Origin: Alectoria sarmentosa
Lineage: Eukaryota; Ascomycota; Lecanoromycetes; Lecanorales; Parmeliaceae
Length of the DNA stretch: 64,000 bases
Assembly (NCBI GenBank): GCA_009733775.1
Contig: WOGZ01000020.1
Location: forward strand, 62,001 to 126,000
Reading direction: 5' to 3'
Made by a program: the position numbers and the translations under genes. The notes beneath the pieces are model-generated. The model saw only the letters and a list, made by a program, of their open reading frames with translations. It was not told where the DNA came from and made no database searches. Below are positions 11,332-22,100 of this stretch, piece after piece. Within the stretch, counting starts at the first letter, position 1. Each line of letters begins with the position of its first letter.

Positions 11332-12027
11332 AAAATCATAAATTTCGATTTTAGATGCGATAAATCGTATTATCGCTCATTTAATTATTTCATCAATAAA
11401 CGACACGAAATACACACATTCTCTTTTAATGTTATCGATAAAAAACTTATTTCAAAAGTCGATATATATCTTTATTGTTGATATCGTAATCTTTATATAA
11501 AATTTCTTATTAATAATTTTAATCATTTTTATAATATTACACACGTCGCAATTAAAGTCTTTTAAAATCTTAAATCGATTCATTTTATGAATATAAAGAT
11601 GTAAATTCTTTAATTTATATATTTTCGAATAATCAAATCGTTAATGTATTAATTTAAATATTATAAAAATAAAGTGTTTGCGTTTAGATAAAATCTTTAT
11701 AATAATTACGATCGTTTAATTAATTAATATAAATGCTTTATCGAAGTTGCAATTAATTAACTCATAAAAATCATTTTTTATATAATTAAGAATAACGACA
11801 TTATTCGTTTTTTTATTAATGATTCGTATCATTTAATTATTGAAGTATATTAAAAATTCACGTTTATTAAAAGCGATAATAAATAATAAATTGATTTTTA
11901 TGTTCGATATATAAAATATATTTTTCAAAATTTACGTTTAATGATCGACTCGTATATGAATATCGTTTATATCTTTATATAATAATTCGCCTTAATTATC
12001 GAATTTCATTATTTCATCATAATGAGT

Positions 12028-12186
12028 TGTCACGGAGTGACCTCGAGAGAATAGGTTTACCCGAAGATTCCGCTGATCGTTAAGTCAAAAGATCAATTTC
12101 ACATTGACCAGGTGTGATCTATTCTATTACTTACGTCCCTAGGACGGCAGGGCCGTCCCTCAGGCTGCAGGGCTGGAACCATGACA
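12028..12186 (-). repeat. Terminal repeat 1 of the TRIM-like element
   Basis: 159 bp, direct repeat of 12343-12501, TG...CA ends. Confidence 0.88.
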
Positions 12187-12342
12187 TTATCCCCCCCTTA
12201 AGGGTTCTGTTCGCGGAACCCAGCCCCTCATTAAGTAGTCGCCCTCATTCATATGATCGGATTTTACGGCTTTGGAGTGTAAGCTTAAGATCCTCGCCGA
12301 CAGGGTCGAACTCAGAATCTTAAATCTTTTAGTGTGAAATTA

Positions 12343-12501
12343 TGTCACGGAGTGACCTCGAGGGAATAGGTTTACTCGAGGGTTCCGTTGACCGTTAAAC
12401 CAAAAGATCAATTTCACACTGACCAGGTGTGATTTATTCTATTACTTACGTCCCTGAAACGGCAGAGCCGTCCTCCAGGCTGCAGGGCTGGAATCATAAC
12501 A
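12343..12501 (-). repeat. Terminal repeat 2 of the TRIM-like element
   Basis: 159 bp, same length as repeat 1 with no indels; only transitions separate the two. Confidence 0.88.
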
Positions 12502-12779
12502 TGAGTTATATTAACGAATAAATTCTTTTAAAATATTATATGACGTGTGACTTTCGAGTCGATGATTCATTTAAGAATTTTCGTGACTTGTTTATGATAT
12601 GTAATCATTTAAACACGTTCTTTGCGAAATATGTCTTTTATATCATTATTCTCTTTTTTTATTATAATAACGATTTTGTCTTTTCGTTTAAGAGAGCGAA
12701 TTATGAACTTATTAAAAGTTTTATGATCATTTTTTAATCGTAAAATATCGTCTTTATCCGCCTTCTTCCCTTTTTTCTT

Positions 12780-12850
12780 AAAATTAAAACAATTCGATTT
12801 GTAATAATCTTTTTTGTCACATTTAAAGCATTTAACGTTTACGAGATTAT
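12780..12850 (-). mobile_element. Gag zinc-knuckle remnant of the copia element
   Basis: On the minus strand a CCHC-like knuckle can be read (KCFKCDKKDYYKSNC) in which the His position is Tyr, a change explained by CAT to TAT. It lies between the 5' LTR and the integrase region, as gag should. Confidence 0.6.
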
Positions 12851-13722
12851 TGCTTTTCGAATGATTTTTTTAATTTTGCTTGTCATCACGATTTTCCTTC
12901 GTATTAACGATATTTGAATTATCTTTACGCTTGATATCTTATTTTATAATACGTAATTATTTCAAAGTTAATGCTATAATAAAAATGTCGATTTGATTTA
13001 AAATATGTTTCGTTATATCGTACTCGTTTTTTTGATATGCATTTACGATCACGATCGCATAATATATATTCGATAACTTTATATTCGATATAAGATTATA
13101 AATTTCGTTATTTAATTACTTTAAAATCATCGTCATTTTATCGATTAATTTATCGCTATTTTTGATATAATCGAAAAATCGTTATAATATAAATAATAAA
13201 CGTCTTTTATCACTCACTTTATAAAATTATTTCAATTCGTTTTATATATTCTTAAATAAATTTATATTATTCATATAATTTTATTGCGTTTTTTTCACAT
13301 TAATAATTAATATAATAATTATTCAATAATTCACAAGCATTTAATTACGTTCTTTTTTGTTATCGTTCGAGCATTTTCTAATATTTTTCATAATGTCTCA
13401 TATATCACGTTTTATAAAAAATATTTTATAAACTTAAACTCAATTATTATGATTATAAGTTTTTAAAATAAACAATTTGACATATAAATGCTTTAATAAC
13501 GACTTATTCAAATCATTTAAATCGATTTTCAACATCTATTTTTTATTTTTTTTAATAAATGCTATGAGTTTCTCATTTGACGAATTCGAATCTTATTTAA
13601 TGATATAAAAACTTGATAACGTCGTTTCTCAATCGATGAATGTTATATCTCATTTCATTAAAACGATAATAAAATCTCGTTCAATAATTATTTAATAAAT
13701 AAATTAATCGAATTTATAATTT

Positions 13723-14069
13723 ATTGCGAGAATAGATTGCGAAACGAAATAATTAATAATCGAATAATTTCAATAATAATAAATTATGATTATAATTATA
13801 ATAATAATTATGTTTAAATAACATAAAGAGAAAAGCATAAAGACGGTTATAATTCAATTTATATAAAACAAAGGGGCCCCGAAATCGAACCCGAACAATT
13901 ACCGAATTCTTATGGGTTCTTTATCGAAAAGTGGCGAACTCAGGGGTATTACTTTCATGATCATTTGCCGGACTCACATGGTCCATGTGAGTTTTTCGTA
14001 TGACACATATAGTCCTCCGTATAACACATATAAGCGAGTTTATTACCTAATGAGTGGGTTTAAACAACA
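13723..14069 (-). repeat. 5' LTR of the copia element (right)
   Basis: Copy of 8302-8649. The part facing the element interior (13723 to about 13860) is strongly AT-shifted, while the outer part (about 13910-14069) is nearly intact: the mirror image of the left LTR. The first bases read TATTG instead of TGTTG, a single G-to-A change. Confidence 0.93.
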
Positions 14070-14084
14070 CATTTTGGAGTCTAG
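14070..14084 (+). pseudogene. Displaced 3' end of the CHAT gene (TSD plus stop codon)
   Basis: CATTT (14070-14074) is the right target-site duplication. Reading on in the CHAT frame gives His-Phe-Gly-Val and TAG at 14082-14084. Before insertion the protein would have ended ...AYTHFGV, like other CHAT proteins that end a few residues after the last strand. The present gene instead reads into the LTR and stops at 8332. Confidence 0.8.
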
Positions 14085-14111
14085 CCGCCGCCGCCGCTGC
14101 CGTGCACGGAT

Positions 14112-14352
14112 ATTTCAACGAGAAATTGTTCGAAGCCCCATTGGTTTTTATACGTCATAGTCAGCAAGGCCAGATTTTCATTTCAGCTACAATCGGTTCC
14201 CGCCCCCCGGGACCCCCCCGGTGCCGCCCCAAAAATAGCTGAATTTCATTCGGGTTTTCAAACGAGGAGACTTCCTCTATGCTTATGCCTAGATCGAACA
14301 GGCTTGGATATCTAGACCATAGCGAAGCCGCTCATTCATTCCTCGTTGAAAT
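14112..14352. mobile_element. Possible MITE-like inverted-repeat element, 241 bp
   Basis: The 11-bp sequence ATTTCAACGAG at 14112 is mirrored by its exact complement CTCGTTGAAAT at 14342-14352. The interior is non-coding and includes a C/G-rich patch around 14200-14230. No target-site duplication is visible, so this could be chance or a degraded element. Confidence 0.35.
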
Positions 14353-15621
14353 TTTGTCCTTCCGAAGTTGGCAGCAAGAGCGGTCCGCGTGATTGTGGCT
14401 CTCCCCCTCCGCCGTGGGGGAAGTTGTGCGGTGCTCTACGACGCTTCTAGGAATCCACCTATGTGACTGGAGCACACTCATTTATATAACATAACGGATC
14501 CATTTGACGTGAGGGCGCGCCAAAAAGCTAATATTTTTTGTCAAACGCCCGTCCGTGCCGGCTGCAAGCTTGTATATATGACAATTGACAAGGCGATGGA
14601 AACCTCACGGCGTCGGAGCGATGCGAACGGTGGAAAGAAGACTGAAAAGTCTCGTTTGCGGCGATGTAAAAGGGAAAAAGATCTCACATCTCAATTCCCA
14701 CCCAATCCTTGACCCTATCATTGGTAGCTCACCGATCATATTTTGCACATCTATCTTTATTTGTTATCCCACTCAGATACAGAACGATATCTTGATCCTT
14801 TCTCATCTCCTTCAAACCAGCTGTATCCCATAGGCTAGCAGGGCGTAAAATTCAGGGTTTCAGCCCTATCAGACCTATGTATGTATGCCAAAGCACTGAA
14901 CTCCTAGCTATGAAGGAGGTCTACCCCGGTTTGTAACCTATGGGATAGGCCTATTTCTAGTAACGAAATAGCAAGCCGCCGGGGCTGAGAGCGGGAATCG
15001 AACCCTCGTGTAGATTTATCCCTGCCAAGAGTTGCAGCATTTTGTGTACACGCTAATAGAGACGCTAAAACACACACCTGTGCGTTCGTGCTGGCTTTTC
15101 AACATTTCTTAACATTTTCTCGTCTCCTAGTCTCTTTAAGCAATCATTTTCTACTTCACTCCCCTAGAACGAGCCCCTTGTGATAAAGATGCCCACCTTC
15201 TTCGACCTTGACTTGCTTCGACACTGAATAATGATATTCACTGCCCGATGTATATCGCATACTATACTCGAGCGATCAGAGGCTCTCCTCTCTATCTCCA
15301 ATGTCTCAGCGTTGATGCTTTTCTACATGTTACATTATCTCCGCTTCATCTATAAATCATAGAGCCAAATTCTCTGCCTACGAGCGCCGAAGCTTTGCAA
15401 TCAAACAGTTCAATAAGTATATCTTCTAAACAATTCTACTAGTCACGCAGTACTTGTGTATCATCTCTCTCAGGTACAAGGAATTTGCTCAGCCTGGCGG
15501 TACGGTGTCTAATAATTTCTGGACAGCGCAAACTGCGGCACCATTGACTCCATTCCCTACTCACACTTATATACATCGCTCAAAATCGAGCGAATTTGTT
15601 TCATGCCCGAAAGCTATCGCA
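14353..15621. other. Intergenic with an inverted repeat
   Basis: No gene recognised. Perfect 11-bp inverted repeats TATCCCATAGG (14824-14834) and CCTATGGGATA (14937-14947) bracket 102 bp, and a small hairpin (TATTTC...GAAATA) follows. At about 14990-15015 the minus strand has a T-arm-like GGTTCGATTCCC motif, but no complete tRNA cloverleaf could be drawn. Confidence 0.5.
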
Positions 15622-15969
15622 ATGCCTCAGTCAGCCCATATTACGATCAATGGGGCCACATTCTCAAGATACGAGTGTCAGATATCCTGCGCCATCAAAC
15701 TCTGCGTCAAGGATGCCAACCATAACACTCCCTCCGATAAAACACTCGGCTACATCATCAACTTTTTGCGCGGAAGCTTTGACGAAATAACCTTACCCTG
15801 TCACAACTTGGTACCGCAGATTCAACGACATTCAGAAGAGGGCGTCAGATCGATCTACATTCATGTTTACGTCAATAAATCGCATTGGGATAGAGAAGCT
15901 AGTAAAGTGTACAATAGATGGTTGAAGCAGCATGACCACACGACTAAGATGTACGCACCCGTATTCTAG
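15622..15969 (+). CDS. Small hypothetical protein, 115 aa
   Basis: Open frame from MPQSAHITINGATF to ...TTKMYAPVF, ending 11 bp before the ATG of the next gene. The mid-section has a regular polar/hydrophobic pattern (LGYIINFLRGSFDEITL, then GVRSIYIHVYVN). It contains four cysteines and no signal peptide. No family recognised. The close spacing to the downstream gene suggests either a separate small gene or a misjudged 5' region of that gene; no splice pair joining them in frame was found. Confidence 0.45.
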   Translation: MPQSAHITINGATFSRYECQISCAIKLCVKDANHNTPSDKTLGYIINFLRGSFDEITLPCHNLVPQIQRHSEEGVRSIYIHVYVNKSHWDREASKVYNRWLKQHDHTTKMYAPVF

Positions 15970-15980
15970 TCGTTGGATGC

Positions 15981-18084
15981 ATGGTTAGGTTTGGAAGACT
16001 GACACGGTCCGTTAGATACAATGACAACGAAAACGACCTCGAGAAAGACTTCGACTTAGAGTCTAACACCTCACTGAGCAAAGACCTCGAGTCATCTTTT
16101 GATAGCGAACGGAGCAAAGACTTCGACGTAGAGTCTAACGCCGCACTGAGTCGGTCGATGCTAGATAGGAAAATTCCTATACGGATCACTCACGGCTCCT
16201 CTTTGCGAGACGATAGGAGGTCTTCGACATCTAAGGATCAGCCTCCTCCCAGTAACAAGGTGTCTCCAACGAGTCCTGAAAGCAATATTGAGTCTAATGA
16301 GCAGCCTCAACCCAGCCATCAAGTGTCACCAAAGAGTTCTGATTGCACCCCTAAGTCTAATGAGCAGCCTCTTCCCAGTCAAAACGTGTCACCAACGAGT
16401 CCTGAACGCAACACTAATTCAAAAGAGCAGCCTCCTCCCAGTCAACAAGTTTCTCCAATGAGCAACGATCAGTGTGACACGAGCGATGAAGTCAGTCCTT
16501 GTACCTACGAAGATGAGTCTTCAATTGAAAACAGTACAAAAAGTGAAGACAGCGACGATCATAGCAGTCTATCAATGTCAAGCTACGATCAACTAACCAT
16601 AGCATATGCGAAGCATCAGATGATGGTCGCTCTGATGGAGGAGTTCTATACAAATTTTGACCCTCAATGGCAAACAAACGTACGAACTCACGTTGCGTCA
16701 AGTTCGAGAAGTTCCCGCTCTTATGCAGAATCCTCAAAGTCTCAGAATAGTTCTATGCAGGACTCCAATGGAAAACGAGCGATGCGTGATAGAGAGCCTT
16801 CCCCTGATGACAATGCTAACAACGGAAAGAAGAGAAGAAGGATCCCAACCGATGCAAAAGGAGATGAACCCGATCCTCAATTCGCATGCCCCTTCCGCAA
16901 ATATGATCCACGAAAATACTGCTCAAATCTCGACACAGGAACTAAATATAGATCATGCATAGGCCCTGGATTTTCTACCATATCAAAGCTGAAGTAAGCA
17001 CATAAATCTACATTTCATGCATGAAAAGTATATGAAAGAATGCCTAGACTAAGATGATTCTTCAGACAGCATTTAAGAAGAACCCACAGCGCGCCGTCAA
17101 TTCAGTGTCAGAGATGCTGGCTAATCATGGAAAACATGGAAGAAATGGGAAGACATGTGAACGCTGAGACACGATGTGAGCCAGGCTCCACTCGGCCGGA
17201 GGAGGGGATGAGTCAAGAGAAGATGAGTCTCATCAACAGCAAATGGGGAGTAAATTGGGAGGGTATATTCAAGATTCTGTTTCCAGGGGCTCCGGTTCCA
17301 AGCCCGTGTAAGTCGTAATCTGAAATCTTGAAGCTACTAATACACTTTGATACTGATCTCTGTCAGACTATGAGCCTGAGATCCTCGAAGATTTCCAGCG
17401 ATCTTCACTGCAATCAAATGATCTGAGAAATTTTGAAGCTTACAACAGAACTGCCTTACCACTCTTAGTAGAGGCGAGTCTTCGACCTGCGATGAATACA
17501 AGGATGGAGCCCATCGAAGAGGAGCTGAGGACGCTCTTCGTAGACATCGTTCGTAACTGCCAATCAACCGTAGCGCACAATTGGGAGCGTATGAATGTCC
17601 CATCAGCGAGTACGAGGATTTCAGCGCAGCCTGCACCACGGGAGACAGTTGTGATCCATGCAATGGGAAATGGAAGCAACGAGAGCTCCAGAGCGGGTGC
17701 TAGCAATCCTGGACTGGATAGTTCCGTGAACCCTCCTGATTTAGATGACGGAGGCATCGATGGAGTCATCCTGTCCACACCGGTGTCTCCTGATTTGAAT
17801 GATGGAGCTATGTCAGCAAGACCAGTAAAACCGAGCTTTGACAACAATCAAGGTAACAATCTAGCTCAAATATCAGAATTCGGTTACACTGGTATTTTGG
17901 AAGACTGTCAATGCCCATGCCACCACACCAGTGGGCTCAGTAGTACCCTTGGCGGTACAACCCCTATCCAGCTAGGCGTATGCACATACACTAACCTTCT
18001 GTTATAGACGGCGTGTGCGACAATTGTACTGCCAACCATTTCCAGCCGAATTTTGACGAGCTTAATGAGCAAATAGAATTCTAG
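15981..18084 (+). CDS. Zinc-finger-like nuclear protein, 639 aa, 4 exons
   Basis: Exons 15981-16993, 17066-17307, 17367-17954 and 18008-18084, with GT-AG introns of 72, 59 and 53 bp; the last has a CTAAC branch site. The N-terminal ~210 residues are disordered and acidic. A degenerate PPPSxxVSP/NEQP repeat occurs four to five times, with a basic KKRRR patch near residue 285. Around the first exon junction lies the fungal block FACPFRKYDPRKYC...YRSCIGPGF...LKQHLRRTH...CQRCW...H, a C2H2-like zinc-binding module common in Pezizomycotina proteins of unknown function. The tail carries another Cys/His cluster (CQCPCHHT, then VCDNCTANHF). A nucleic-acid-binding or regulatory role is inferred, not shown. 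It neighbours the NLR. Confidence 0.75.
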
Positions 18085-19130
18085 CCCTAATGTGACGGTC
18101 GTGTGCTACAGCGTCGGAGCTTACGATAACGATAAGCTTGGAGTACAAAGATCTGCCACGATGAGAAGAGCGTTGAGTGAGTAGGACAAGACAAAGACGC
18201 TGGCAGTCGCTACAGTGGGACTGTAGGTTAGTGAGTCGCATAGGAGGTCAGGGATCAGTAGCCATGGCCCAATAGCCCCCACATAGAATGTTCTAGAAAA
18301 GCGGTCATAGCAGGAGACACGTGTCATGAAGGCTTTCTGTATATACCTGTCCTGCACCTAGCAATGGCTCTTCATTCGATTTCATCTCTTTCAAAGCCAT
18401 AGCATTCTTGCCCCGCCCGCCCACACCCATATACAGCTTCATTTTCACTCCAGGTCTATGTCGCTCGGACATAGGAGTTTCTTAGCGCTAGGGTACGAGA
18501 ATATGCCTGTTAGGCCCCTATTCGCGGCTGGCCCTGGCGTTAGGACAGCCCAATCACTCCTTACGTCATTTGTATGCCTTCATTGGTGCGTGTGACTTGT
18601 GCAGTCGAGTATACGAGCACTAATGGATTCTTTTACGGGCGTCGACGAAGGATTACAGAAAATGTCCAAGCGAAGAACGCAGCTTTCGTTGATGATTGAG
18701 ATTGGAATAACCCAAGGCTCTGAAGGGGACCGAGGGCCCACGGGATAGCTCCTTAGACAGCATAGGCAGTCTCCAGCGTGGGAATAACCCCCTTGAATTA
18801 TGATAATAGCTTGAGATTCAGAAAAGCTTCTGTGGAAGATGCAAGGAGGACCGAGGCCTATGTGAGCGAGGATCGAGGAGCGAGGACATATCGAAGCTGG
18901 CTGGTGGAGCAAGGGATATGTGATTGCAGGGAAATCCTCGAAAGTAGGTTGAGACAGTCTTATCCGAAGAGTCCTTGTGCCCAAGACGCTTCACTTCCGA
19001 GCTGGCGAACCGGCAAATCGCAACTCACGGACTGCGATATGAGGAACTGAGCCCTGGACCAATCGAAAACCCTCTGCGTTGCGAAATCCTGCATTTGGAA
19101 GTTGCTGTAGCATAAACTCCTGATGTCGGT
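18085..19130. other. Intergenic, no supported gene
   Basis: Only short overlapping frames without recognisable domains. Lies between the convergent 3' ends of the zinc-finger gene and the NLR. Confidence 0.5.
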
Positions 19131-22100
19131 CTAAGCGGACCACGTCCTCGGATGAATCATCCGACCGAATCGTCTGATATCTCGCACAGGTGGATTCGTA
19201 GGCAAGTGCCGTCCCTCTGGTTGGTCGTCATTCGGAACCTCCACTGCTAGGAGGCCTGCTCGCATCTCCAAAGCCTTCTCCATCTTACCGTGCTGCTCGA
19301 GCGCAGTGATCAAGCTCCAGTGCGCGCTTGACCGGTATACAGTATCAAGTTCGCAAGTGTGCCTTGACCATGACTCCAGCATCTCCCACTTGCCCTGGTT
19401 CCAGAGAGACATGTACAGATTATCAAGCAGTCGCGCATCGGCGTCGCTTTGTCGGCGTATCGCGTCAAGATATGCTGCTTCTGCTTCTGCGTCTTGCCCT
19501 AGGTGAGCATGGCATATTCCAAGGCACTCGATCGCTCGTACAGTATCAGTATGTTCTTGGCCAAGTCCATTGTTGCGCCAGGAGAGCACTCTCTCATACA
19601 GATCCTTGGCTTCAGAATGACTGGAGCTGTTTAGATAGCAGTCGGCGAGAGCGTCTTCCGCATTGATTGTCTCTCTGTGATCACGGCCCAACTTCTTCTC
19701 ATGTAGCTCCAATATTCTCAGCCGATACGTCTGCTCCTTGCTGTAGCACGCTCTCAACCTGCAGCATTCTGCAATGGTCTGCAAGCAATTTGCGCTGATA
19801 CGCCACTCGGATGTGTTTTCACAACTCACTAGTATGGCTTCGCTCAACCGAGTAGCCTCCTCCAGCCTGCTTTGACGCATGATCTGCTCTGCATGGCTAA
19901 GGCGGTAGTCGAAGACGTGTATGTGCTCTGAGTAATACATTGCCTCACAAAGTGTGATCAGTTTCGCGTAGAAGATCTCCGCCATCGCTGCGTCGTGTTG
20001 GAACTCTGCTATTCCAGCCATGCTGCGGTAGGTGTAGACCGTTTTGGTATTCTCGGAGGCATCGCTAAGTGGACAGCGTTCCATGATCTCTTGCCACATC
20101 GCAATGCCACCCTCCTCATGCCCGAGCATGGCTAATTCTAGAGCATAGTCGTGCATGTTGTCGAGCGTGCGTACACTGCTTGGACCTTCCGATTCTTCCC
20201 AGCATTCGAAGCTGGCCTTACCCATCTCGAGACACGTCTTTTCGTTGTACTGGTCATAATAAAGATGAGCTAACTCAAAAGCTGTCTCTGCAAAGTTCAA
20301 AGATGGGTACCTCGATATCCTGAGAGCATTTTGGAGCAGTTCCGCCGCGGCGTCCACATCGCTTGCAGATTGTGCTTGGTAGTAGCGGAGTCTGCCATAG
20401 AGCCATGTGGCCGCTGCAAGCCGTTCATCGTGTTCAGGAACGAGCTGTCGGAAGATCGTAAGACTCTGTTCTGCCCGTCGCAACGCTTGAATATACATTC
20501 CGCGTTCAATGTCGAAGTCTGCTGCCCAGCAAAGCAGATGCGCCAAGTCCAGCCGAGCTTCCGTTGTCTTGTACTTGTAGCCCATGACAACGTGAACGTG
20601 GGGAGCAAGTGCGTCGCAAATGGGCCATTCGGCCACTCCAATCTCCGTTGGGTAGTCCTTGGATACGCAGGCTAGAGCTGTCTCCTGCCATTGTTGAGTG
20701 GCACTATCTCTCTGGAGTGAAAACTGGACGAAGCGTTGCACCAGCCGGTGGATCTGAACGCTCTGTAAACCAGCTCGGGTAGTGACGAGATTGAAAGACT
20801 GTAACACACCAAGGGATGTTGTTACCTCCGGCACTTTAAGCAAGGATTTTGGGACGCTTTGACGGTCGAGCATCGCAAGCAAGGACAAAAGCTCGGCTGC
20901 TCGAGGCTTCTGTCGCTTGATCTGGTCGTGAGATAGCTTCCATGTTCGGAATACCGAGTTCACGCTTTCCTCGTCCCGTCGAGAGTCGTCGAGCTCTTCA
21001 TGGAGGAACTCCTCAGCGTTTTCTCCCCGAAGTGCGTTGGTGTATTCTGCGATGGAGGCGCTATTTTCCTTTATAAAGGCTGCTGCTTGAGACACCGCCA
21101 GAGGAAGATGGTCCAGCTCCTCTAGGAGACCGCGGACCTCCGCTTCATCGAAGTTGGATTCCTCACTTCCAAGCTTTGACAGGAAGAGCGATTTTGCTTC
21201 GTCGTTTGACATTGGCTGTAAGGCTATGGGCTTCGCTTCCTTTGCCAGTCTGCTCGCAACACGGTTATCACGAGTCGTGATTAACACATGGCTGTTGTAC
21301 AACCCTTCCGGGAGGTACTTGGAGAGGTTCTTCGATGGGTCATCCAACGAGCCTCCGGACTTGTACTTGCCAGGCCACCAGTGCTCGATGTTGTCTGCGT
21401 TGTCGACGACGAGAAGGTAGGGATTTGTCGTGCTCGAGAGCCATGAGCAGACTAGCTCGAGAATTGAAACCTCCGGATCGTCCCATCCCGGGAGTTCCAA
21501 TAGCTCCGCGATTCTTTTGTATCCTTGGTAAAATCGAGCAATGTTGCCTCCATAAGCCCACAGGACGTGGGCATCAGGTTTGCTCTCCTTGTACCGATAA
21601 CAGTACTCGATTGCGATCTGCGACTTGCTGTAGCACTGTGTGAGTACACTTACGGCCTACCGTCAAGGCGAGAGATTTCCTTACCCAACTCCACCGATGC
21701 CAGATATCGCTACCCGGCTCTGTGTCCCAAAGCTCAAATCAATCGACCGTAAATTGCTCTCCCGGCCCACGAATCGCGCATCGCGACTGAATGGTACGAG
21801 AAACAGCCCCGTCGCACTCATGTAGGATAGTAGTGCCTCCGAAGGCCTTCTCTCCGATTTCGGTCCCCCCTTCTCCGCCGGGGTGACGTTGAGGAATGTC
21901 AGCAACTGTACATTGTCCCTCAGCGCTGAGGCTATCCTCTGGACGCGTCCTTCTTCTACCAGGCTGACACCAGCCCTGACCGTCTTCTTTAGCCGCGAGT
22001 CGCCCTTTGAGATCATCACCTTATTCAGCACCTCGTCGAGCTGACTGACCTGCTCGAAGCATTGTCTCACAACCTCCTCAAACGCTTCCTCGGCCTCTGG

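Larger units (their letters stand above)
12028..12501 (-). mobile_element. Nested miniature LTR element (TRIM-like), 474 bp
   Basis: Two 159-bp direct repeats (12028-12186 and 12343-12501) begin TGTCACGG and end in ACA. They flank a 156-bp non-coding interior, and the whole is bounded by the 5-bp duplication TGAGT (12023-12027 and 12502-12506). GC is balanced, in sharp contrast to the host copia element, so it inserted after most host mutation. On the minus strand a purine tract (AAGGGGGGGATAA) abuts the 12028-12186 repeat, suggesting minus orientation. No coding capacity, so it would need proteins from another element. The repeats differ at about 18 sites, all transitions. Confidence 0.85.
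8302..14069 (-). mobile_element. Ty1/copia LTR retrotransposon, RIP-degraded, nested insertion inside
   Basis: A 5.77-kb element bounded by LTRs of 348 and 347 bp that begin TGTTG and end CAACA, flanked by the 5-bp duplication CATTT. It reads on the minus strand: a gag-type zinc knuckle near 12.8 kb, integrase near 11.2 kb and reverse transcriptase at 9.5-10.1 kb. Integrase before RT is the copia order. The interior is about 75-80% AT and riddled with stops, so it is dead. Remaining cytosines are enriched in CpG. A purine-rich tract sits next to the left (3') LTR. The primer-binding site is not recognisable after mutation. Confidence 0.93.

Noticed and set aside
12114..12323. 69-codon open frame in the AT-rich block
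   Set aside because: It lies inside the non-coding TRIM-like element and has no homology that I recognise.
14985..15065. tRNA gene on the minus strand
   Set aside because: A T-arm-like GGTTCGATTCCC is present, but the acceptor stem, D-arm and a seven-base anticodon loop cannot be formed at normal spacing. At most a degraded tRNA-derived sequence.
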